DNA of 31,184 nt. Source: Coptodactyla brooksi. Taxonomy: Eukaryota; Arthropoda; Insecta; Coleoptera; Scarabaeidae. Below the pieces are notes generated by a model, which was not told where the DNA came from, ran no database searches, and saw only the letters and a program-made list of their open reading frames with translations. The translations under genes were made by a program, and so were the position numbers. Shown piece by piece: positions 1 to 11,700 of this stretch. How positions within the stretch are numbered: the stretch's first letter is position 1; every line of letters starts with the position of its first letter. The stretch covers positions 1 through 31,184 of the forward strand of contig JAWQRM010000094.1 of the NCBI GenBank assembly GCA_033557675.1, given 5' to 3'.

Positions 1-196
1 GCTCTCCTCTCTTCAAAAGCATTTCCTTACCTTATCCCCACTACCCGTTTACACAAATTCTCCCTGTACAGCGTTTCCCGTCCCCGTGTTATCTAGCCTA
101 TGGATACAGAGCCTCTGGCAATACCCTTTACAACCGCGACCGGTCCAGCGTTTCCTCTAAATCTATTTAACCTAGTCTATGAAACTATACAACGGG

Positions 197-420
197 CTAA
201 TCGGTATTGGCTCTCTTATTGTTGGATGCATTTCTAAGCAGTTTTACATTTTCTTCACTTATCCTGTGGTTGCTGTTGAAAGCACGTTCAACAACGCTAG
301 ATTTTTCGGCGCTACCATATTTTAAGTGAGCCATATGCTCTTTGAACCTTGTTTTGACTATCAGTACAGCTAACTTGATATATTCCACTTTTTGTAGCAA
401 ATCAAATTTGGACTCACCAA
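197..420 (-). mobile_element. GIY-YIG endonuclease-like fragment of a retroelement
   Basis: The minus-strand frame reads KTRFKEHMAHLKYGSAEKSS, then VVERAFNSNHRISEENVKLL and a basic tail ending at a stop near 197. This matches the C-terminal half of the GIY-YIG nuclease domain found at the end of Penelope-like and related insect elements (pattern: TRFKEH, about ten residues, EKSSVxEH, then an H, then a basic NKR segment). The GIY and YIG strands themselves are not seen upstream in this frame, so it is a truncated relic. The family is recognised from memory only; another GIY-YIG-bearing repeat is possible. Confidence 0.45.
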
Positions 421-2240
421 ATTTGATTTGCTGCTTCTTGTAGACAGACCTTTCGCCAAAATTTGCGGCATTGAACCATGCCAGTTTTAAAGAATACACT
501 TCTTCAGTACCATAACCACTTTTTTATTTTTTTTATTTTTGTAGAGTTCTTGTCTTTAAACATTTTTTATTGATTTAATTTTTAACTTCATTTGCTTCAT
601 ATCAATTGCCTCAAGCAATCGTTTTTCAGCAAGCTTATTACAGAGGTGTTTGGAAATTCCATATTTTAATTTGGTATTGCAATAATCTTGTGTTGTATTC
701 CATAATACTGTATTCCATAATACAGGGTACTGCCCGTAAATATTTAAAAACTCGGGTATATCATTTGCATTCCACTTTATTTTTCCTCCAACACAAAAAA
801 TAGTAGACAGGAAAGCTCAGCACTTACTATAAACTGCAGAAACACAAAAGAAGGCTTAACGCATTTGCGATAACGTAATAGGTGATGCAACCTCTAGTTA
901 GTCGGTTACTGAGCGATTTAACATTTTGTGTAATCACCACTTAATTTATATTGGATAATTTTCATATCTTGAATTTTAGAAGTTTTACCTGCGGTCATGT
1001 TTTACTATCTTCAAAATGTAGAAATTTGCAAAAATAATACAAATCTTCCTGGAGGCAACACTGCTAAAAAAAGCGTGGCTATAGTTTCTCTTGTGGAAAA
1101 ACACATTTGAAGTGTTGACACTCTGACAATGCCATGCAGTAGTAAAGTTGAGATTAAAATATCTCAGTTCTTTAAAAAGTAAATTAAGTAAACCAAAAGG
1201 CACAATTTTATCACTTTTTACTAAAATTTGGAGTTTTTCTAATAGTAAATGGTAATTTTTTAGTTTACATTACAACTAGGTATGCTCGTCAAACGCACCG
1301 AAGTAGAGTTTTGATTTAACACGTATACTTGTCAAACGCAATTAACTGATTAATTGATATGGATATCGCTGGATGCCACAAATTACTACCATTTTAAACA
1401 ACACCTACACTTGAGTTCACTGTTTCCGGGTTGATATGCCGTGGTTGTTGCTTAAGTGCAAGCGTTTCACCATTTTCTGTATTAGTCTAACGCATGCCTA
1501 CGTTCCTTTTTAACACCTATACTGTTTACAGTACATACAATAGACCTTATCGTATCCATTTCGAACTTCACTAGTAACATGTTTTGTGAGCGCTTATTTT
1601 TACTATCAGTCATTATTTTCGGTTATTTTAATACAGTGCTATTATATTTTAGTTGTTAAACAAAATCTGTAATGTGATTTCTTAAAAAAAAGTTTAATAA
1701 TCGTATTCTTTATCTACACTATATTACCGATTTTTTTTGTATGCTGCTGTTGCAAGTGCTATATATTGCAAGTGTATGATTTGTTGTGTGTTGCGAGTCA
1801 CGAATTGTATTGTTTCGTGTTCTGCGTTTATAATTTGTTTGGCTAACATACCCAAGGTTACTGTGCAACAAAGATTTATCCAAAATCTACCATTTATTAT
1901 TACCAGAAAAGAAATATTGATCCATGCATTTGGAGGTATATATCTTTGAAATTACTCAACTGGAGATGATGTTGAAATAAACTTTGTAACAATCGAAATT
2001 TATTTCTTAATATCTTGGGAAAACATCAGATTTTTGGTTGCCAGTATATCGCTCATGTTTTTTAATTGTTTTTCAATAATTTACTGGTCCAGGGCTCGAG
2101 AATGTTATATTATGTTTATTATTAATAAACAACTAATGTATTGACAACTGCTTTACCTATAAATCTGTTGTGAACTAATCTGTATTAACTTAAAATTGAC
2201 GGTTAGAAACGGCAATTTTTTCCGGACAACCTAGTATGTT

Positions 2241-2416
2241 CAATATGATCCATTTTGAAATCAATTTCCCAATATTTCCTTTTCTGTCAGGCTTATTTTC
2301 TTAATATATTCATGACTTTTACTTTATGTATATGCTATCCCATAACTTGTAATATCTTCAATAAGTCTGAAAAGGAAATACATATTAGGAGATCAATTTC
2401 AAAATGGATCATATTG
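2241..2416. repeat. Inverted repeat, 57-nt arms
   Basis: The left arm (2241-2297) and the right arm (2360-2416) are reverse complements. The outer 21 nt are perfect (starting CAATATGATCC) and the inner part is gapped, around a loop of about 62 nt. It looks like a small foldback or MITE relic. No target-site duplication or open frame was found. It sits about 290 nt upstream of spg exon 1. Confidence 0.7.
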
Positions 2417-2703
2417 ATCCGAGAACAGCAAGAGTTAAATTTGAAGGGAAGTATTAAATTTGCATAGGATTCAGCGTATTATATAAGGTAACGTGTTTTT
2501 AAACTGTCGGTTATACGATAATAGGATTTCTAAGTTCAATACGCTACATTTTCTGCTTCTTATCCCAAAATGCCATCCTTTCTAACCTCAGTAAACAAGT
2601 CTAGGAGATATATTCATTTTCAGATAACAATATCAACTCGTGCAAACACATATGTTTGAATTTTTTGAACAAACACTTAGATAAAACATATTTTTACCTA
2701 CAG

Positions 2704-5700
2704 AAAGTTAGGTCTGGACTTGGTGCCCCGTCAAGGAGCTCAAATGGTTGATCCGGAAGACATGTCTGTAGTTGAACTATACCACGTCCACGTTTCAAGT
2801 GCTGAAAATTCTCAAGGAGTTTCCGTATGTAGATTAATTTCCTAAAAATTACCAAAATTTTGGTTTGAGATTATTCATAATTGTTGTGTTTTTTGTGTCT
2901 AATTTAGTCGAGAGGGACAATCAGAAAACGGGAAACTAAGAAAATCCTCACGCACCATTTATATTTTTGTATGCGGGATTTCGGCCATCATATTGGAGAA
3001 GATACCGAAATCTATTTTTCACTGTACGATGGTCGAAAACAAACTTATATCTCAGAACGATTCCTAGTCAAAATTTCCAAAGAGGGCTTCTCAAATTACG
3101 TAGACAGATTACACAGTAACTGTACAGTCTTCACGGTAAGAATCCGAAAATATCTGTTACTTAGCTGTCTCAATCGATGTTGTTTATTTTCTGTAGGATT
3201 TAGGAAATGACGATCTCTCAAAAGAAATCTACATTGTTGCCCACATCATGAGGATAGGAAAAATGCTTTACTCGGAGAGTTCCAAAAAGACTGAAAAGAA
3301 CGTTCCAACGATTCAACAGGTGTACAAGCGACCGCATGGGGTCGGAATTCAAAATTTGGCTGATGTATTATTGAACAAAAACGATTCGGATGAGAAGGAA
3401 TTTACCCTTAAAGTAAGTAACTTTTTTATTAAGAGAATGTGGTGAGTCCTTTACCAAAAATCAAGATTTTTGGTAAAGGTCTATTGCTATAGTTGTGGTA
3501 CTTAACCTGAAGACTCAAGATTTTTTCCATGAAATGTTGGATGTTGAGATTTTGAATATCTTGACGGATTATGCCATTTATTGTAGTATGCCTATGCTAT
3601 TTCCAGTGGTTGGTCTGTCTGTCAGTCTGCCCCTCTGTGGCAGATGTAATTATAGCCACATTACGCTAATCAGAACTATATCTTCCATATAAGCTAATGA
3701 CTACATCATTTGATCAAAATAAGCATTTCGTAAAAATTATGACTTATTGCTGCAGTGCTTTACCTAGAGATTTTTTTATTTGGGTATCAGTATTTTGCGA
3801 TAGTTATTAACATGCTTCAAATCAACGGTTCTCGTGTTATAAGCATTATTGGAAACATACAATCTTATGGCTTATGAAGCGTCTTGATTCTAAAACTCTG
3901 TTATCTCGTTTAGAAAAATATTTTCAAATAAAAGTTGCATCACATCAAACTCTTCATAATTTAAAATCATTTTCGACTGTGCACTATGTTCTCCTCTATT
4001 GCATTTTTGAATCTCTAATCGAATTTAATTATTATAATCATACATCAACCCTAAGTCGCATCGTTTTTTTGTTGTATTAACAGAAAATCATACAAACTAT
4101 TTAGCGACTATAATTGAGAAAAGAAATCTTAATAATTTTCATATGGCATTCTACTTGCTTTATTTTCACACTATAATAATGTTATTAGCAAATAATAATT
4201 TATCTATGGCCACCTATTGATAAACACAAAATTACATGAAACTCAAATATGAGCTATATTAACACATTTTTGTAAATCTGTAAACAAAAACAGAGTCCAG
4301 ACCTAATTGCAATATCCGAAAATTCAGAGCTTTATTGCTACGCGAAAACAACGGTAATTAAAAAAAAACATTAATAGCATTTTTTCTACTTAGGGAGCCT
4401 GATAATAAATCTGTAAACAACATTTTAATAATTTAAACTATAAAAGAATTATAGTCGTTAGTCCAAAGACCTATTTCATCAAATTTTCGCTTATAACTTA
4501 TAACTACTATAGTTCTTCTAATTGATTCCTTTTTAATTTTACTGCAAAGTAGGACAGGTTTGTGAAAACAGTTGTTTGATATCTTTCGTAATAAAAAAAA
4601 AGTTGTTATGCTATACTGCCAATTTGCCCCACTCTGTACTGGAAACAGTACCAAAAAGCAGAAAAAATTAAAAATCTACCTTTCCTCTATTATATTGGGT
4701 TTGCAAATTAAACACATTTTTGTTAAAAGTTGTTTAAACAAACTTTAAGCAAATGTATTAACAAATTTAGAAAATGAAAAAAAAAACAATTAAAAAGAAT
4801 TTTGCTCAGTTTTTCAGAGTTGAATAAAACAATTTATTTAGCATACAAAATTAACCTTAATCAATGGTGAGCATCATATTCTATGACCTCTTCCCACCTT
4901 TCAATTCAAAGCTAAGTGTTAATATTTTTTGCCAGATAATTAATAAATAATGTGTAATGTATGAAGAATGTATATGAAGGATGATGACTCCACTCCAATT
5001 TTGTGCTCTGCGAAGCAATATGAGCTGGATTCATAAAAGAATAAGACCTTTATTACCCCACCCCACGGCGAGCATGATCTTAGGATGCAATTTCACCTTC
5101 GAGATTAATTGTGGCAAATTGTTGCTGTGTTCCTACGATTTTTTACACTCAACATTATCGTAGATGATCCACTTCTCATTTCCCCTAGCCCTAGAATTGA
5201 TTCAAAAATATGTAATTTTTTTGCCATTTGCACATCGAATTGCAGATGAATATGCAGGGCTTTCAGAAATGTCCAAGTTCCATATGACCGCAAGCGATTA
5301 GGAAACCAAACTTGCAGTATGGTAATGATTCAAATAAAACACCCTAACTATCACAATTGATAGTACAAACACCGCAACCACAACCGTCTTCAGAAGATAG
5401 AATTCTATCTCCTGAAGACGGTTTATTCGATAAACCGAAGCATATGTTGAGTTTGAAAACATTAGTGTTGTGGTTGCAGTATTTGTTAGTTCTAATGACT
5501 ACGAGACTACAGATCATCATTTCTTCTGGACATTTCTGAAAACCCGGCATATAGGTGAGTGGTCAATTTGACCTTGGTCAATTCACGGGACACCCGCACA
5601 TTGAGTGGAGAAGTGTATCTAAGCTTATGCAAATAGTTTTCTATATTTGAATGGGATATACCAAGTGCTGCAGAAATCTCATGCACTGATTGGGATGGAT

Positions 5701-8700
5701 TTTGGTCGTCTATGTTCTTAACAGCACATAAATCTTTCCTGGTTGGGTCACCAGAGCTTGGTGCATCACCGGAATCGAAATTTCTAGAATGGAATTTGAC
5801 TCCAAAACAATTTTTAGGTATTCCAAGGTGAAGAAAAAGACTTCCACCAGTTACATGAATCTTTGATACGACAATCTGGAAAGTACAGCGCTCTTTCGTG
5901 CCAACCAAACTACGGTACATCCCCTTCTATAATTTTGAAACCACATTTTCTGCATACAATTTTTAGGGATAATAATTTCATTGAAAATGTATCACGGGCA
6001 GCTAAACCAAATCAAAGAAGAACACCCATTGCTTTTCAAAAACATGAGCCTAACAAATAAATTAGGATTTCCTGATGTGATCATGCCCGGTGATGTCAGA
6101 AATGACCTATACTTGTTACTAGAAAGAGGAGATTTTGAAAGAGGAGGCAAATCCACTGGCAAAAATATAGAAGTTACCATTATTGTGTTAGATAGTGAGA
6201 AGAATATATTGAGGGTAAATACTTCTTCAAGTGTTTCAATGTATCAGATTAATATGTCATGTTTGCATATAGCATTGTTTATGGGGTGCTTCTGGAATGG
6301 ATGGTGCTTCGGAATACAGCTCAATGATAATCTATCATCACAATTCTCCAGCATGGGCTGAAAATGTTAGATTAACTTTGCCAATAGATAAGTTTGCCGG
6401 AGCACATGTGAGATTAGAATTTAGACATTGTTCAAGTAAGCCACATCTCTTATAATCATTGAATGACTTTTAAATAACTAAATTTTTTGTAGCAAAAGAT
6501 AAAAATGATAAAAAATTGTTTGGATTTTCCTTCATACGATTAATGGACAAGGATGGTGCTGCAGTTAAAGATGGATTACATGAACTCTACATATACAAAT
6601 GTGAAGACGCCCAAAAATTGGACAATTGTGGATATTTAAGTTTACCTTCCTTTAGCAAAGACATAGAGGGCAACCATGAGGCAAGTGGTGCATTTTCGAG
6701 AAGTCATAAAGAAATAATTTGTGTACGAACTCTATTATGTTCAACAAAACTAACACAAAATGGTAACAGCACAATAAAAATATCAATGACTTCTTAACAA
6801 TTTTTCTTTATTTCAGTGGATTTGTTGTCTTTATTAAGATGGAAATCCCACCCTGAAAGAATACAAGAATCATTGCAACGGGTGTTGAGATTGGGAGATG
6901 AAGAATTGGTAAAATTTCTACAAGACGTTCTGGATGCTTTGTTTGCCTTATTTTCAACAGAAGATGGCAACTCTACACATTACAGTGGGCTTGTCTTCCA
7001 TGTTCTAGTCTCAATATTTAGTTTATTGGATGAATCAAAATTCCAGTTTTTCAAACCAGTGTTGGATGCTTATATTAAGGATCATTTCTCTGCAGCCTTA
7101 GTTTATAAGTAAGTACAATCACTCTGTTACCATTTGTGAAAGATAATTTTACCCACATATTGCTAAGAACAAAACTAAAAAATTTGTCTTTCAATTTCAA
7201 ATGTAGCAAAAATAGTTCATAGTAAGGATATTAAATTTAAATTAGTCTAACAACACCAGCAGTGAAAGTTAATGTTATTTGGTACGGATATTAAATGTTG
7301 CATGAAAGCTAATGCAATAAGTTTTATCAAAAACACAAAATAATAGGGTGTTTTATTAAAAGAAAACAGGTTTGGTCTGCATTCTTTATATTTAACGTGA
7401 AGACAAATGATAGCTCTACTCTTAATATAGTTGAAAATGCATTTCCTATCTAAATAACATTCTCAAATGTGTCTATTTTATTTTGCTATATCAGATATCA
7501 TCAAAACAAGGTTTGGCGATCACTTGTTCAATACTAATGAAGAAAAAAAAATTCAATTTTACTCACATCATTTTTAATATGCGCTTAGAAACTATTCACC
7601 TTTTTGGTTACTACAGAAATAATTTTTAACTTTCATTTGGTTTTGATTCAAAGGACAGAAAATGTGTGTCTGCATCATTAAGTGCTTGCATATTGATATA
7701 ACTATATTACACTAAACAATACCATTAATATTTCAGGGGATTATTAACTAGTGTGCAACATTGCGCTGATTATGTATTATCTTTCGATAAACAAGAACCA
7801 ATTCAAAAGTGCTTTAAAAGTTTGGAATATATTTTCAAGTTAATCATACAGAGTCGACTATTATTTTCAAGAGCAACTTGTGGGCAATATGAGGATAGCT
7901 TTCGAAGAGACCTATACAACGTTTTTTGTTCCTTAAATAATATGCTTTCTATTACATCTCAGACAATAGTTCAAACTCAGGTACGTCACATATACACTTA
8001 TTTATTAGTATGTTAATAATGTATTACCTTTTCAGGCTGCTTTACTTTACTCCATAAGTCCAGTATACGAGCAACTAGTCGACGTTCTTCCAATTATTGA
8101 AGTCACAAAACTTGCCGTTGCAATGTTGGACAAAATTCCAAAGGATCTTCCACAGCCATTAGTGCAAGCAAAACTGACAGCCATTAAATTTTTAGTTCAA
8201 ACAAAGCTTTTCCAAGATGATGGTATTTTGTTACTTTTACCATAATATTTTAACTCATTTATTTGTTTATAGAATCGAGAAGTATACTGCTTACGAATAC
8301 ATGTAAACATCTACGTTACCACATGTTGTACAGAGTAGAACTGAAACTTTGCACAGAAATCTTAGGAGAAATCTTAGGTTTTCTTTTTAAACATCGAAAA
8401 TTTTCTGAGAAACAAGAAAAAGTCAATAATTGCATCCACCATGATATTGACACTTTGTGCATAAGCATCTTTGAGGTATTAATACAGACAGTTTTGATCA
8501 TTATTGATAAAGATACCAAAATAATTGTAAGTAATAAGCTTTGGGAGAAATAAACATCCACTGTGTAATTGCTATTTTAAATTTTCAGGGTTGCTTAGTG
8601 GCCTGCTTAATCGGATTGCTACAATTACTTGATGAGTACCATTATAAAAGACTATGGGAGATGCTGATGGGAATTAATCAGGACCGTAAACCATTAAAGG

Positions 8701-11700
8701 ATTTCTTGATGAGAGTCTTTTTGGTGTTCAGAGAATTAGTGAAGCAAGAAGTATATCCCCCAGACTGGTTAATTATCAAAATGGTTGCTAATAATGTAAT
8801 GTTGAAAGCCTTGCAGGAATTAGCACAACCCTTGGCTTTCAAATTTTTGGATAGCAGAACAGGTTATTTCGATAAAGAAGTAAGTAATCTTTCTTTTTTA
8901 AGTAGCATAGTGATATTTTTCATAACATCATTTTTCACTAAACTACGAGATATGATATAGAAATTGGGTCACAGTTTAACTTACGAGCTTTGATTAATAA
9001 ACAACTATTAATGTTAGAGTTGTATTCAAACCATTAATATTAGAGGCTGGACATGAGCACGTAAATAGCCTTTTAAAAATAATTTTTGCTAAACCTCACT
9101 TTCCTATACAACCATACAAAAAATGGATATTAGAAACAACTTTTAAATTTCTCTATTCTGTGATACCTTACTGATAAACTACCTCGGAATATGATATTAA
9201 TATATAAATATGTAAAGACGAGTGCCCAGATGACTCGTCTTTATATGCAATTATTTATTCATAAACAACATTTTTGACATACCTGCACAGATGCTACTGA
9301 CATTCAATTGCAAACTGTGGAAACTTTTCTGGAAAATGCAAAGCATTTTTCAGAAAAGGCTGATAAAATTATCAGTTCTACATAAAATTGAAAATATTCT
9401 TATTTGATGTAGATACCACACTTCTTGCAAATCACTAGCAACAACTTTGTTGCATGCAATGTTTATTTATAATTAGTAATATGTTCAGATAAAAGAACAT
9501 ATGCCAGTGGGTGTGGCATTTAATTTGCCTAGTTTACGTACAGTTATTTAATAATTACTTAGTGACAATATTCATTTAAAATTGCTAAAGTATGTTTTAT
9601 ACAAAGATAATATAATATAAATGCGATTCAATTAAATAATTTTTAAGAATTCAGGGTGAAACTAAGAGGATAAAATCAAATTTGGACAAGGTAAATTCTT
9701 ATCAATCTTTCAAGGTAATATCTTTAAAAAAAATATACCTTTAAAAATTAAAGTCTAGGTAGCCTTGTATTTATGTTAATTTCAATATATAGGTTTTAAG
9801 TAATATAATAAATTTAACAGGCAATATATTTCATTTAATGTATGAAATATATCGATTCTGATATTTTGATGTAAATCTAATTTGTATATTTTAGAGATTA
9901 AAATAATAAGTTGTTCTATTAAATTCAATCTGACAAGATATAAACATTTTTTTCTCATCAAAACAGTAGCAGAAATACTAAGGGGTTTTATTACCAAAAT
10001 ATGTACACCAAAGTTTCAATGTTCGGTGGTGGTTTTAAACAAGCGTTTAAAACACTCGCATGTAAAAAAGTCAATATATTAGTAAAAGAAAACAAGTACA
10101 TGGGCAGAAAAGTTAAAGTTACTATCAATAAATGTTTATTTATCTCTTTTCGAACGTCTAAATTCAACGGCTAAAGAGAAACTTCATTCTTACTCAAATA
10201 AAAGGTCACTTTAAAATAATTCTAATGATGTTTAAAAATACAACTAAATGAAAGATTGCTCCTAATATAAAGGTGCCTCCTAATTTCGCCAAACAATACC
10301 CCAACCTGCCAAACAATTCCCCAAGCTTAAATAATTTCTATTGAGCCCATTCAAATTTCAAGTGGCATTAGTGACAGCCTGTCGCACATACTATCGTTTC
10401 GAACACATTGACAATATGCAATATTGTTCGACGCGATGTAATTAGACGATTTTCGAAAGCAACTGTGAATACATTTACAACTTCTACCAAAGAATTGCCA
10501 CTCAAATGCTACTTGATAATTTGTACCCTCTTGGCGCTTATAAAAACGGTTCAGTTGTGCGCTCGTCAAAGCTCTCAGGGCAAGTGCATGACTCACTAAT
10601 TGTCGTACGATCTCCGCTATCACCCAACTCGTCAATCAATCGGACGATAATGCAATATCCCTATGGGACAAGATGTATTTTGCTGTACAGTATATTTAAC
10701 AAGCAAAAATAATATTCCTATTGGATCAGGATAGTGAATAAATGTTGATCTCTATAAGGTTATGCTCCTATTTATAGTTAAAATAATTCAACAGAATGAC
10801 CCATTATTACACAAAAACAGTGTAATAATATAAATTAAAGTTTTCAAACTTTACACAATTCACCTGAGGTCAGTTTTCACAACATTTTCAGAAATCAACA
10901 ACATAATTATAGAGTGATGCACTGCACATGACTTTCTCTTACCTTAACCCTGCTAAATTTTGAGAGTGGTTTTGTAATAAGTTTTTGAAAAACATGTGAT
11001 ACAATTAATAAATGAGTAGTCATCACTTTGTTGATTCAGTAATGATTACTTCAATGAAAAATAATTGGTAATTACTTTTAAGATTTTAATAAAAAAAGTA
11101 TATACCGTTAACTCCCTCCTCCAATTGCAATACAGAAGAAACATTGAAGAAAAAATATGCCGTGAAGAGAGATTAACAAAAAAGATTAAAATTAACAATG
11201 TTTTAAATGCAGTAAGATAGTTTTATTAACCAACCATATCCAAAGTACAATGCTGTAGAGTTTTTATGAGTAGAACATTAATTCAGCTTCTAAGACAGCA
11301 TTTAAATTAAGTTTTCCATTATTTTAGCTATGGACCAACTATTTCAATCTAGCAGTGGATTACTTAACACAACAATCCTTACAACTTGAACAATTCTCGG
11401 AAGTAAAACGTGAGAAAATTATTGAAAAATATGGAGATATGCGCGTTTTAATGGGTTTCCAAATTTTGTCCATGTGGTCACAATTAGGTGCACTACCATA
11501 ATGTTTCCGAAAAAACTTAATCCTAGATCGATAACTGTTTTAGGTGAACACAAACTCCATTTCATACCATCAATGGTAGGGCCGTTTTTGGAGGTAACCT
11601 TAGTACCAGAATTAGAATTACGAAAAGCAACGCTTCACATATTTTTTGATATGATGGAGTGTGAACAGCAAGCTAGGGGCAACTTTAGACAAGTCGAAAG

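Larger units (their letters stand above)
1..2703. other. Left flank, probably an upstream intron of spg
   Basis: No convincing exon is visible here. The first recognised spg exon starts at 2704 behind a clean acceptor (cctacag) and begins inside a codon, so an earlier exon must exist. I searched this stretch for the SH3 and following helical region of DOCK3/4 and found nothing like it, so those exons are probably left of the window. What the stretch does hold is a retroelement fragment near 197-420 (minus strand) and a 176-bp inverted repeat at 2241-2416. Short open frames near 606, 1737 and 2255 have no recognisable protein. Confidence 0.6.
3413..5817. other. spg intron 3, repeat-filled
   Basis: This 2.4-kb intron contains copy 1 of a dispersed repeat (3611-3983) and a rearranged mariner relic (about 4985-5806) that runs almost to the exon 4 acceptor. 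The 3984-4980 part is very AT-rich, with short A and T runs, and shows nothing I can name. Confidence 0.75.
2704..5914 (+). other. spg: spg exons 1-4: region between SH3 and DHR-1
   Basis: Exon 1 (KLGLDLVPRQ...VDPEDMSVVELYHVH) matches the DOCK4 segment LGLDLVPR...VDPEDIS. Exon 2 holds RDFGHHIGEDTEIYFSLYD and ISERFLVK. Exon 3 holds DLGNDDLSKEIYIVAHIMRI and the conserved RPHGVGI...LADVL block. Exon 4 (5818-5914) is short and appears only as a fragment in simple ORF scans: VFQGEEKDFHQLHESLIRQ matches DOCK4 VYxCNTESEWYQIHENIIKK. It starts at acceptor tttttag and ends in G before gtacat, leaving phase 1, which exon 5 (GG) completes. Introns 1 and 2 are 83 and 61 nt; intron 3 is 2.4 kb and full of repeats. 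Confidence 0.9.

Noticed and set aside
606..803. 65-codon open frame as a small gene
   Set aside because: Low-complexity composition, no start context, no recognisable domain; likely chance in AT-rich DNA.
3495..3692. Open frame with DFFHEMLDVEI as the missing exon between exons 3 and 4
   Set aside because: It has no proper acceptor and wrong phase; the segment at 5818-5914 fits DOCK4, the splice sites and the phase on both sides.
10360..10660. Solo LTR or promoter with TATAAAA
   Set aside because: No matching ends, target-site duplication or suitable initiator spacing could be found; kept only as an unexplained composition shift.
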